Origin: Favolaschia claudopus
Taxonomy: Eukaryota > Basidiomycota > Agaricomycetes > Agaricales > Mycenaceae
DNA length: 64,000 nucleotides
Direction of reading: 5' to 3'
NCBI GenBank assembly: GCA_037176885.1
Contig: JAWWNJ010000160.1
Coordinates: 1-64,000 of the forward strand
The notes under the pieces are model-generated. The model was not told the origin of the DNA. It made no database searches and worked only from the letters and a program-made list of their open reading frames with translations. The position numbers and the translations under genes are program-made. Positions 23,736-34,240 of the stretch are shown piece by piece. Positions within the stretch are counted from its first letter, which is position 1. Each line of letters starts with the position of its first letter.

Positions 23736-24796
23736 GTGGGCCCGTTCCTAACGTTTTTCATGACATTTTGTCATGATCTTCACAATGATTTGTCCGGAAG
23801 TACCACCAAGCTATGTAGCCAGCTATCCCGACGCCTTCAGCTATCCCGACGCCTTACCCCTTAGGAAAGAAACTCCATGGAAGAGGTATAAAACAGGATA
23901 TATCTCAAGTACCGGACAATACAGTTGCAGTACTACTACATAGTATAATAATATTCAACAGCTTGCGTGGCTCGGAAGCACACTACGGAGAATGAAAAAG
24001 GGGTAGAAAAGGGAAGCAACTCACCGGGTTAGACTGAATGCTCTGTCGTCATCAAAGAGCTAAATTACCACGTCAGGGAAAGAGCACATTAATGAGCTGC
24101 AATGCACTCCCGCAGTATCACTCACAATGATACCCTGCCCAATCACTTCATCGAGAGTCTTGCGCACTACAGAGAGATCTAGCTCGATATGGCGGTGTGG
24201 ATTGATCCTAGAGGGCGGTGACGTAGGGAAGGAGGCGTGGTGGTTGTGAGAGTCCGTTACAGCAGAGTGTTGGCGAGAGTGAGCGGCCGCAGTATATGGT
24301 GTGCTGCGGATGTGGAGCAATGCTGTAAGTGACGTCATTCACTCGGCAGCTCGGCCGCAGGACTTCGGGTTTTTCGAGGCCGAAATTCGTGATGTTTTGT
24401 CGTGAATGCAGGTTCAAGATCTTATGTCACTTCTTGAAACAGAATTATATGCATTATCCTGTAATGTGGTCCCACAGTTGAATATGAGTGCGGTATGATG
24501 TATCACACCTTGTAACTTTTAGAAGTTTTGATCATGAAACCAGTCTTGAAATTCATGACTTGTATTCTAACGAAACGTCAGGAATCCTGAATTTCAAGAC
24601 GAGGAATGCTGCGAGCTCGTGCTAAGGGAGGGAGGAAAAAGGATGGTATATTTATGATTGCGGTGAGGGTGATGTGACCTCGCAGCGAGCGCTCTCGGGC
24701 CGGAACCCAGGAAGATAAGGCAGGCCGAGGGAGGAGGGGTTGCCGGGACAGCGAGGAGGGTGAGCTGAGGCCAAGAGAGCAAGAAAAGGGGTGCGG
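23736..24796. other. No recognisable gene
   Basis: Contains an 18-bp direct duplication, AGCTATCCCGACGCCTT, near 23822-23858 and a TATAAAA box at 23886. A TGTCCGGAAGTACC...TACCGGACA pair (about 23800-23930) may be a small LTR-like or foldback remnant. No coding region is recognised. Confidence 0.45.
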
Positions 24797-25022
24797 CTAG
24801 AGGGCATCGTCGCCGCGCCAAACCAATCCCGGGGCGACAACCATGGAGGTTGGTTGAATAAGTGGGGGGTCGGAGAGAAGGCGTTTACTCAATGCCACGA
24901 TGACATCAGGTGGTGTGTCAATATATAGTTTGAAGCAGTCGGACGTCCAACGGCCCAGGCGCTGAATGTCAAGGTCGGAGAGACCAATGAGTCGAGCCCA
25001 AGTGGCAGCGCCACGACGAAAG
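24797..25022 (-). pseudogene. Tyrosine recombinase, C-terminal fragment
   Basis: On the minus strand the frame from 25022 down to the TAG at 24797 reads FRRGAATWARLIGLSD, then LGRWTSDCFKLYID and VALSKRL. This is the C-terminal half of a tyrosine recombinase/integrase domain of the mushroom type: the RRG segment normally preceded by the HxxR His, the LGRW turn and a nucleophile-position Tyr in KLYI. Such enzymes cut DNA through a covalent phosphotyrosine link and occur in Crypton- and DIRS-like elements. The N-terminal part is missing: upstream sequence in the same frame is non-LTR endonuclease ORF, with one stop codon at the junction. Confidence 0.75.
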
Positions 25023-26644
25023 TATCACCATGCGCTCGTTTCCAAAGTCCTGACCTCTTTGATATGCTCGTTCAAGAAACGGGAGCAATGCTTGCCAAAA
25101 TCAGTTATATCCGTTTTATATTTGAACCATAGGGTCTGTTCGTTGAAATCGGGTTGTCGTTCAGCGTCGTTCAGGCTATCGATGTCTTCGCCAAGTTTAG
25201 TGTTCAGCTCGTGGACTCGTTTCATAAATTTGGGTGTTTTCAGAAGATAGAGTGGCATACTCCACCTTCCGGGTCCCGGTTTCTGATCCCAGCGCGAGAC
25301 AATGTCGACAGAGACCAATCGATGATCGGACCTAACAACGCAGTGATTAATGGACCAGTTACGGTACTCGTTGAAATGAGTACTTGGAATATATATCCTG
25401 TCGAGTCTAGCATGAGAAATATGAAGCTCACCGCTGGAGCTATCGGTACGAATTTGCCTGCAAGTATAGTCTCTCGTGTCTGAGAATGTTAGACGCCAAC
25501 CATCTTGGAATTAAAAGAGCGACATCAGGCGAATAAAACTCGATGGTACAGGGTCTGCGACTCCTGAAGAACGATCAAGCACATTTTCAACGAAGTTCCA
25601 ATCTCCCGCACCTTCGGTAGGCAGCGGTAAGTGGCAGTCAGTCTGCCATAAATTCCACAAATAGTCCCATAGTTTACAACGTTCGTCTGATGAATTCGGA
25701 GCATATATATTGAGGATATTTCGGGTGGTCCCGCCGTGACCTGGGACGACGATCATAAATGCACGACCAAAGACCAATACATACTCACGTATATTTTCTG
25801 TGTCGATAAACTTCTTGTTCAAAATGAATGATACACCCGCCGTAGAGGTAGGTTTCGTGGGATGAGAAGAATTGAACAATTTGAACCAGCGTTGGAAGAT
25901 ATTGTTGAATTGGGTAACTCCGATATCGTCGAGATGGGTTTCTTGGGGCGCAAGAACTCCGATACCCTCGTCATCAATCATGCGCTTTACATAGTTGAAT
26001 TTGTGATCGGTATGATGAATGGATTTATTTTGCTCGCGTCCGTTCATATTGAGAGTGGAGACTTTTAAACTCGCCCTCGTTGATTTGTTGGAACACGGTG
26101 GGCGTGGTGGCTTGTTAGCTCTACGAATGTTTCGATTGATTTCTTCCCAAGAGTCAGCATCATCTGCCAGTGTGTGTGTGCGTCGAGATAAGACAGTTGC
26201 ATTTGAATCTGTAGTCGGTAGTTCCGGATCAGTAGTTATCAGCAAGTTGTTATTGGTAGCGCGGGAGCTTGTAAGTCCCTCTTCATTTACCCGCAAAACA
26301 TTCGAAACATTGTTGGACTGGAATTTCGAGCTTTGATTCGCCGCAGTTTCCAAAGGCAACCACGGAGACTCATTGTCTAAAATCACGGTCGCAACTGAAG
26401 AGAGACGGGGGCTCTGCTCTTCGCCTGTCGCCGTAACAGCCAGAGCAGACGAACTGCTACAGAAGGGGCCGCGTGAAGGATAGTCGGGGCTAGGCCCCAA
26501 ATCACCTCGACTCCTGCTGATCTCGTTCTCTGAACTCGTAGCCGGCAGGCACTGACGAGAGGGCTGTACCACGTCCCCAAAACCCTCCCGTGATCCAGGA
26601 GGGCCCTCGGTACTCAATAGTGTTTCAATTTTTGTATGGTTCAT
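25023..26644 (-). pseudogene. Non-LTR retrotransposon ORF2: endonuclease part only
   Basis: ATG at 26644. A Ser/Thr-rich leader (about 190 aa) precedes an APE-type endonuclease/exonuclease/phosphatase domain: KVSTLNMNG, APQETHL, NIYAPNS, GDWNFVENVLDR and, beyond an in-frame TAA at about 25512, RLDRIYIP and VRSDHRLVSVDI. These are the usual catalytic Asn, Glu, Asp and His positions of LINE endonucleases. The frame continues to about 25023 and runs into tyrosine-recombinase sequence. No reverse transcriptase follows, so ORF2 is truncated. It lies downstream of the gag-like ORF1 on the same strand. Confidence 0.85.
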
Positions 26645-27194
26645 GTTGAGGTACGATTAAGAACCGCCGTCCAAAGGTAGGGATCGAGAGAAGATTTCAG
26701 AGGAGAACGGAAGAAAACGCGGTGTATTCCTTGGCTGTCGACGGCTGGGTAGGTCGACGGAATTATTGGATAGATTCACCCTCCGCGAGCTATCAGGGAG
26801 GTCGGAGTCGAAGTTGCTGGGTGGCCGAGCCGTGTCAAGTAGTCCACTGTCGTCGGAATAGATTCAAGAGAACGATGGGCGAAGCTAATCTTCATGTGAG
26901 TTGGCTGGTCGATGATTTGCCCCATTCCGTACTTAAAGAGTGTGACGGACAGCGGAGGTATTGGTAAGTCGGAGAAGGACGAGTTGCTTGTGTGAATCCG
27001 GCATACGGCGTGTAGCGTATAATAAAAACGAGCAGATATTTCAAGTAATTTCAAGGTTACCTAAGTCAGTTGTAGTATTACATTCGCGTACGGTACACTT
27101 CGTGCGGAAACTTCTTCTCCCCTCGTAGTCATACAGGTGTACTATTCATTTGGGCTTGTGTAGATAGAGAAGCAAGTCCAGCGACAAACCAAAT
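26645..27194. other. Spacer between non-LTR ORF1 and ORF2
   Basis: A weak minus-strand frame (26776-27054) has no recognisable domain. Probably the inter-ORF spacer of the non-LTR element. Confidence 0.4.
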
Positions 27195-28571
27195 TTAGTA
27201 TCCACGGTGTCCATCAAACCCGCGATAACCTCCGCGACCACCTCCGAAGAAACCGCGACCTCCTGCATTGTAACCGCGCCCCGAATAACCGCCACGCTGA
27301 GATCCAGCATAAGTATTGGAAGGCGAGGGAGCGGGAGCCTCCATCGACGAAAAGGTAGTCCCCATCGCAATAGTTGGCTGGTTGGACTGCTCGTCCGCAA
27401 CGGGGTGGACTCGACGGTGCCCTTCGCAGTTGATCAAGAGGCAGTCGCGTTTGAAATGGTCGAGGCCGGAGCACTCATAGCACTCCATCGGCTTCTCAAA
27501 GCGCCCTTTGCGAACGAAGAAGGGAGAGGCGACCCCCTGGTGGCCGACGTCGAAAGAGAAGTTGGGCGACATGAGTCGGTCTTTGAACCTGGCGATAGCG
27601 ACGTCGTTAATCGAAGGTGCCGGCATGTAGAGGCGAAACGCAATGCGCTCGGTGGGAGAGCCCGGCGCATGCACCGGGTATGTGTCGACTTTGGCGAAAT
27701 GAAGGAGGATCGTGACGATGAGGTCCATGTCGAAATGGTCGAGCAGCACCCGAGTATGGTCAGCGCGAACCATATCAACGATGATCGGGTCAGCGACGAG
27801 TTTAGTCTTAAGTGCGGCAAGGAACTCGGCGGGTGTCGTAGTTTTCCTGATATTGATGTAAGTGCCAGTGTACCAGCCCTGTTCAGCGGACGGGTCGATG
27901 AAGTAGATCGAGAATCCGCGATCAGAACCGTCCGGCAGGTAGTGGAGTTTCCCCGCGGTCACTAGTCGTCGTTTCAAGTCGACTGAGCAGTCGGTGATAA
28001 TGTTGGCGATGGGGTGGATGTCGTCGTTGGGGTTGCCGACGTCAGGGATGGGTGGGATGATATGGAACTCATCTTCTTTTGCGAAGCCGTCATGGACGAT
28101 GGCAGCAGCAATGATGTCCGCCCCTCCTGCACGGTCGGTGGGGCGATCGGATTGGCCGAAAACAGCCGCAAGAGTCGATGCTTGATATATATATAAATAG
28201 AGATTGAGAACGGGAATATTGATATGCTTTACCTGGCTTAGTTTCAAGCGCGTCCCTCGCCACTTGACGTTGGTTGTGTTTCACCCGGGCCATCGTCCAA
28301 CCATGGACCACTGGTGCGTCTGCGTGAGCGCCAAAGAGCCAAGCGTAGGCGGGGAGTCCCATGATGGTGTCCTCGGCGGGTCCCGCAGGAGTGTCGCGTT
28401 GACCGGGTTCGACAGAGGGTGAAGTACCGTTGCCGGAGTCAGAAGCAGGGATGTTGTTAGCATTGGCTATGATGGCGTTGGCTACGGAATTTTGCGCCAT
28501 GGTCACCGTCTGTAATGTTGAGTCAATGGTAGATTTAAAAGATATGGCATCACCGGTGGATCGACTTCCAT
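27195..28571 (-). CDS. Non-LTR retrotransposon ORF1 (gag-like, zinc knuckle, RGG tail)
   Basis: A long minus-strand coding region with a clean gene model: exons 28571-28554, 28509-28233 and 28180-27195, GT-AG introns keeping frame (an alternative start is ATG 28500). The protein has an acidic/Pro N-terminus (MEVDPP), a central region without named domains, a CCHC zinc knuckle CYECSGLDHFKRDC (about 27475-27434) and a Gly/Arg-rich C-terminus (GGGRGGYRG). Zinc knuckle plus RGG indicates nucleic-acid binding, as in gag-like ORF1 proteins that coat the element RNA. ORF2 with an endonuclease lies 550 bp downstream on the same strand. Predicted introns are unusual for a retrotransposon and could instead mean a domesticated gag-like gene. 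Confidence 0.7.
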
Positions 28572-30104
28572 GGTTTCGCCGCCTCGCGTAATTTTTGCAG
28601 GGCGCGGGGAGGGGGGGTCGGACGTGTGGCCGCGCTTGTTGGATGCTGACGAGTTCTCCAGGGCTAAGCTCGAAAAATTACGCAGCAGAGTAGCAAGGGG
28701 AGAAAGCGCGGATTGTTGGGAAGCCAGTTTGAATGATGTAAGATGGAGGAGACGGCTTGTATAGTACCGCCCACCTGGCAACAGTGAGTAGTTCGAGTGA
28801 GTGGGCGCCAGGGTGACCTGAACGCGATTTCGGTGAATAAAATGCATTTATAAGGTGGATCTCACTCAGCGAGGAGCAGTGCACGTCATGTTTTTCAAAT
28901 TTTCAAAGGAATTTGAAAGTGAAAGGCGGGCTGCCGTCGGACATGTATGCGCCAGATATCTATGAATCTACAGACTGTATTAGCATCTAAAGGAGTTCTT
29001 CAACAAATTTGAACTCGGTTCACCTTGACGAGAGGAAGTACTCAACACAAACTAAGTGGATTCGTTTGTTGGCCTCTGTAAGAGCCGGTGAACGATAGTG
29101 AACGATTCGGGTCAAGAGCAGGTGATATGAATTGAATAATGAGAATTTCGTCATACCCTTCCAACAATCCGAGACGCACAATCCGAGAACTAGCAGAAGG
29201 GTTGCGTTGTTGTAGACGGCCCGAATGCAGTAATGTAAATTGAATCATCTACCGTTTAACCGAGCCGTTTAACCGTGGAAGAGCAGGAAGGGAAATACGA
29301 CATAGCAATGCGCAGTCGCCAGTCCCGAGTTTAGCCAAGTCAATGGTCATGAGGTACTTACAGCGGTGGCGGAACACCGAACCAGCAGTAGAGCGTAGGC
29401 AGCGGAGACAATGAAGGTAGACAAAGGGTGCATTCAATTCACAGTATAGCCTAGGTCGTGTAGTAGTTGTTGTATGCTTTTTGTTCTTTGAAAGTTCGGC
29501 GGATGTGCTGGCGTCAGGAAGCGACTGCCGTTAAGGTCACGTGATCATGCCACTGAGTCATTCGGACGTCGGCCCCGAAAGAGGATGATACCAGAGACGG
29601 GGGAGGGGAGCGAAGGGGTAGAAGGAGGATTGAGAATACAGACCTTGAGAACACAGTCCCTTACTATTGAGCTGGGGTATTGACAGATACTTGAAGAAGC
29701 GGGTGGGACTAATACTCGAATGCCTCGACATGAGCGCAAGACAGTGGTGCTCGAAGGCACATTCCGCATGTCAGCGGTGTCGCACGAAGGCAACGCGGGT
29801 GCGGGGGCCACCCTTGGGCGCAAGCCCTGGCATACCGCCCACCTTTTACCACTCCAAGGCCTCTCGGTGTCCCCCAGCGTCGTTTCCGGCGTGGGAAAAG
29901 GTGAGATGGTGATGGTAGCGGATCAAGATGCCCCCTTCGTGACAAACTTTTATGACTTGCCTACACAAGCTTTAGCTCCCTGCCTCCGGCACGGCCGACT
30001 CGCTGCGCTCGCCGGCCTCCCTCCGTTCGGTCGCACAGCTTGTTGGGGCTGGCCGCCCCAAACCCCGCTACGCTCGCTCCGCTCGCGACGTCTCGTGTGG
30101 TCCC
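28572..30104. other. No recognisable gene
   Basis: 28572-28850 can be read as an upstream extension of ORF1 on the minus strand (Ser/Arg-rich). The rest has only short frames. A GC-rich stretch (29960-30100) resembles the one near 1.1 kb. Confidence 0.45.
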
Positions 30105-30255
30105 GTGGTTGAAAAATCGGTCATTTCGAGGGCTTTATTTCGCCGGAAATAGCCTCAGATTGCCGAGGGTTTTACTCGCCGAGGGCATCGGCTTTAATCG
30201 GTCTGGCGACCGATTTGCCATCACCCTTGGAATGGCGGGGTTGCCCTTGGTCGAA
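30105..30255 (-). repeat. Dispersed repeat next to family-A TIR
   Basis: Inverted copy of 61547-61690 (GGCAACCCCGCCATTCCAAGG ... ATGACCGATTTTTCAA). A shorter diverged piece is at about 34796-34850. Both full copies sit directly beside a family-A mariner-like terminal repeat. Confidence 0.75.
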
Positions 30256-30261
30256 ATACTA

Positions 30262-32834
30262 AGGTAGACCCCATGACATCCACCCTCGACGAACATCACC
30301 TGACGTGACAGTCACATTTCCATATTCGGCGGAGGAAGACAAATCGATTAGTATTGAAACGACTATCTACTATTAGGCGAATCCCCTCGACCAAATCCAA
30401 GATATACATGTATAAAGACTGTACCGAAAAAATTAGAGCCCTAGCGCATCTCTGTATAAAGTAGTTCCGAAATCTTTGCCGAAACTTGCTGTTTTCGGTA
30501 ATTAGTGAATGCCCGCTTCATCGAGCTCTTGTAAAATAGTTGCTGGGTAAGTCCTATGGCCAGGGTACCTCTTTGCGGCCCATGCAGCCTGGCTCCCGGT
30601 GAGCCGATGGTTGAGATATCCATCTCCGAAGCGATGACAACGGTTAACGAAGCTAGGAATGCATTGAGAATACATTTGGATTGAGGAAAGAGCCGTACCG
30701 TCTCATGCACAACAGAGGAACTTCTGCTTCCAAAGAGTCCATTGTGTTCTTCTCCAGCTGGTCTTCGCGCGACGACTCCGGTTTTAGGCGATAAACCCGT
30801 TTGGCGTAGCCCCAGACCATCTCAATCGGGTTCAGCTCACAATGAAATTTGGGGAGGAATAAAATCTCCACTCCATCCTTTGCACACTCCTCCTCAAGCA
30901 GTGATTTCGCACCCGCAAAGTCTGGGAGATTATACACCACGCGACGGCAGCAACATTTTGAGGTATCACTTTGATCCCCGCATTTGAAACCCGTGCATTC
31001 TGTCTTCAAGTCTGCGTAAGCATGCATCCCGCGTTCCTCTAGGATCTGTTTCATCCCCTTGAATTTTCCGGGATGAAGGGGGTGGTTGTCTGGGAAGTAT
31101 AAGTCCTGTTCCTTGCCGTCGAAGTGCGCTCCTGTCATTTTAATCTTCTCTTTGACGAGTTTACCCTTCGGATTATACACAAGTTTCCCCTCGGCATCCC
31201 GCTTGTTGACCTCGACAAGAAAATTTGCAGATTCCTGGCCCCTTCGTGTGCCAGAGGGCGCTTTTGGCATTCCACGAGCTGAGAGAGAGCCTTCAGCCCG
31301 TTTCTTGTGGGTAGTAGCGTTGTCGTAAATGAATACATGGTCAAACTCGGGCCAGAGCTCTTTGACAAGAGCGCGAGCTGCCGTGGCCTGCTCAAGGACC
31401 TCATCGGAGGTAAAATATCCGTCGCGTCCTTTCCCAGGACGCATACAACGGCGGGCATTCCGTTTCGGATTATCTGGGTCACTGAGCCAGCCGAAGTCTG
31501 AGAAAAAATAGTCGGCAACCATGAGCGAATAACCTTCCCCCTTGCGGTACGGTTTAGCCGGTGAATCCTTGTGATACCAAGTTTCCCGGCGCCTGTCATG
31601 CGCATAAAAAATACTCTCGTCGTGATACCACAGCACCACACGACGCCCGAGCAGGGTGTAATCATTCGGGAGGGGGTTACCGTCATTATCATAGATAACT
31701 GTTCTGTTTTGAAGCTCAACAAGGCGGGGAAGGTAAATATTGTCGCGATAATAGACGACATCTGACCGCTCGTGTCCATCAACGTACTGCCCTTTCTTGG
31801 CAGCTCTGAACCTGATGGGGGATGAATTGAATATGCATTGTGTACGCAGTCTGGCAGAACCCTTACCTGTATCCCAGTTCATCGAGGTATCGGCGTGCGG
31901 TGGTCAAAGAAACAGGTTTGTCAATGCTATGTTCTTCTTTGACGGTGGGACTATTCAAATAGCCTAGCTTCTTCATGTATGTGATTCAAGAAAGTCCGGG
32001 GGGCACAAGGATGCGGATAATCGTCGTCGAAACCCGAAGACGATGCCAAGAGCTCGTCCTCATCCTCGGGCAGATCAAGAAAGTCAAGGGGATCATCTGC
32101 AGAGGTAGCCGGGGATGGTCGGCATTCCGGAGGAGGAGGAAATGTATTGGTAGAAAGGTGATCATCGTCTTCATCATCAACTTCCTCTACAGTCACTTTG
32201 GGCAGTTTCCATACAAATGCACGCGCTGCCGGTGCACCCGATGTAAATCCTTCACAGCCTGGGACGGGAAATGAATTCATTGATCGCAGAAAGGGATCGG
32301 ACGCGTCCGACGCGAGAAATGGATCACTTGACGCGTCAGACGCGTCAGTTGCACTAATTGACGCGTTTTCGAGCTCTACTTGCGCGTTGTTTACTACCTG
32401 GAGACAGGTATAATACACAGAAATGAGATTGGAAGGGTTTCCGAACTCACCTTCACATCCGGGTTCTCTTTCTGTCTTTTCTTCGGTGAGAGCCATTTTG
32501 TCAGCTTCTTTGGGCTGACTTCTTCCCATACGCGCTTGGTACCATTGCTTATGTTTCGAAGTAGATTTGTAACCCGCGCCTTCTGGAGCTTCGACGGTGG
32601 CGGCATGGCCGATTTTGACGACGAAACAGGCCAGAATGTGTGCCTCGGAGCACTAAATTGATAACTAGTCAATCAAAACCGTATATTTTATTGATGTTTC
32701 GCCATCCAATACTTAATACACTTATTCTACATGTTTTGGTCGGAGGGTTTGAGCTAATATGACTTAGATATTATTTTACAGATTTTTCTTTACGGACGTT
32801 CCGAAAAAGGCAGTTGTCACACCGAGCCACGTGA
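30262..32834 (-). mobile_element. Mariner/IS630-like transposon (family A) with transposase gene
   Basis: The low-coordinate end starts AGGTAGACCCCATGACATCC after TA (30260-30261) and continues with segments (TCCCCTCGACCA, AATTTTAGAGC-like, AGTTCCCGAAAC-like) that recur in the MITEs at 59073-59514 and 61103-61546. The high-coordinate side (32700-32832) matches the 17034-17200 copy down to CATCACGTGG. There the outer 25-30 bp of the TIR is replaced by a GGCCGG-rich repeat. The element is therefore complete at one end and clipped at the other. Confidence 0.75.
30653..32606 (-). pseudogene. DDE transposase, mariner/IS630-like, near-complete
   Basis: Exons 32606-32451, 32397-31867 and 31805-30653. 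The 3' exon holds the catalytic domain: YVDGHERSDVV, then LWYHDES (first Asp), HVFIYDNATTH (second Asp) and FHCELNPIEMVWGYAKR (final Glu), plus a Cys cluster KCCCRR. This is the DDE_3/IS630-Tc1-mariner layout with long insertions, common in mushroom genomes. The N-terminus NLLRNISNGTKRVWEEV recurs at 17.3 kb. The middle exon changes frame near 31945, and the usual long DNA-binding region seems mostly lost and replaced by Ser/Asp repeats (ATDASDASS). The catalytic core looks intact; the whole protein probably is not. Confidence 0.85.
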
Positions 32835-33366
32835 TGGCCGGCTTTGGCCGCCGGCCAACGTATGAAACTGGAACTCACCCATTTCGACAGCTCTCGACTC
32901 ACGTCAAGTTATCAAAATGCTCCATTGGTGAGTCTGACAAGGATGGTGTCCGGAAGACGTGCAAAGACGTAGTCTAGAAGTTCCCGCGGGGCCGGTCCTG
33001 GAGGGTCGAGTTATTATATAATCACTCAGTTTGGCAGGTTGTTCCCACGGCACGTTCTCGCCTATTCCACTGTAGCTCCCCACCCTTCCGTACAGATTCG
33101 AGGTCCAGAAGCACCCTAAGGTATGTCTGAATAGTCGCCGGGTGTTTTGTAATCTTACCTGCTACAACGTAGTTAGATTTGAGAAAAGTTTCAAATTGGC
33201 CGGCCGTGGCCGGCGGCCAACGCAGTGCAGTTTATCTCTGCGTATTCTGAAGCTCTCGCCGCAGTTCCAGCGGGAAATGTTATCTTCTTAGGCCCTTATT
33301 GATGTTGTATATCAAAACTGCCGAAGAGCGCGTTGCAAACTGCATAACAGAATGCGAGAAATTTCA
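32835..33366. other. Non-coding, GGCCGG-rich repeats
   Basis: GGCCGGCTTTGGCCGCCGGCCAACG (from 32833) and a similar stretch at about 33200-33226 are direct copies about 370 bp apart, possibly the ends of another small repeat. No gene is visible. Confidence 0.45.
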
Positions 33367-33653
33367 GATTACATAATAAGGGGACCCTCCCGTCAACGCA
33401 CCGTGGGAAGCGACAGACTAATATATAACAACCGCAGGCACGAGGACCTTTTGTTTATATTGTCTGTTTATAAGAGACTAGCAAAGACGCGTCAAAAATG
33501 GTTCAAGTGAACCCGAGAATTTTGAGATTACATAATAAGAGGACCCTGCCGTCAACGCAGCGTGGGAAGGGACAGACTAATACATATACAACAACCGCAG
33601 GCACGAGGAAAAATTTGTTTATATTGTCTGTTTATAAGAGACTAGCGAAGACG
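33367..33653 (+). repeat. Tandem duplication, two units of about 125 bp
   Basis: 33367-33489 and 33526-33653 are near-identical direct copies (GATTACATAATAAG ... TTATAAGAGACTAGC.AAGACG), offset by 159 bp. Confidence 0.9.
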
Positions 33654-33721
33654 TGGCATGTCAAAACGAGAGAGTGCGTCAGCAAGGTAGTTCTGTTCAG
33701 AGGAAACCCACACGCAGGAGA

Positions 33722-34237
33722 CACTGCATTCCGAGGCTTGATAGGCGAACGTGGTTTACATCAGCCTATCATCGCCTATCTCGGCCGATCCCAGGAGGCG
33801 AAGTTGGCCGACGCCACGTCGACTAAATTTAGCCCACCGCTGCCTACGCTTCGCCTACTCAGGGCTCCAATTATGGCTTTCAGGTACACACACAGCTTCA
33901 CTACTCACATTATCATCCATATAGCCTTAGAATATCCGGTACCAATCCCAGTACGCCCTTCCCAAAGGAATTTGAACGAAATCATGAACGCGATCCGAGC
34001 TGATCCGAGGTGTTGAAGAACTTGACGTGAATCGGCCAAATCGGACCTGTCATCCGGAAATTACCGCCTCCAACTTCACAACGATAACTTGGGGGGTCGA
34101 CTGCAACAAATTAAGGTCAAAGCAGCACATAAACAGCACCAGGGGGGGGTAAGAATTGGTGTTTTGACTCAAATTTTGCCTACCTTTGCCTATCCGAGTA
34201 GGCAAACCCTTCGCCTACGACCCCTCGGAATGCAGTG
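33722..34237. mobile_element. CACTA-like MITE, 516 bp
   Basis: Inverted ends CACTGCATTCCGAGG, followed on both sides by TAGGCGAA-type motifs, bordered by a 3-bp duplication AGA (33719-33721, 34238-34240). CACT-starting ends with a 3-bp duplication suggest the CACTA (CMC/EnSpm) type. Short GCCTA/TAGGC motifs recur inside both ends. Non-coding. Confidence 0.6.
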
Positions 34238-34240
34238 AGA

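Noticed and set aside
27207..27965. 252-codon plus-strand open frame
   Set aside because: It is antisense to the ORF1 protein with a zinc knuckle and RGG tail, and has no recognisable domain.
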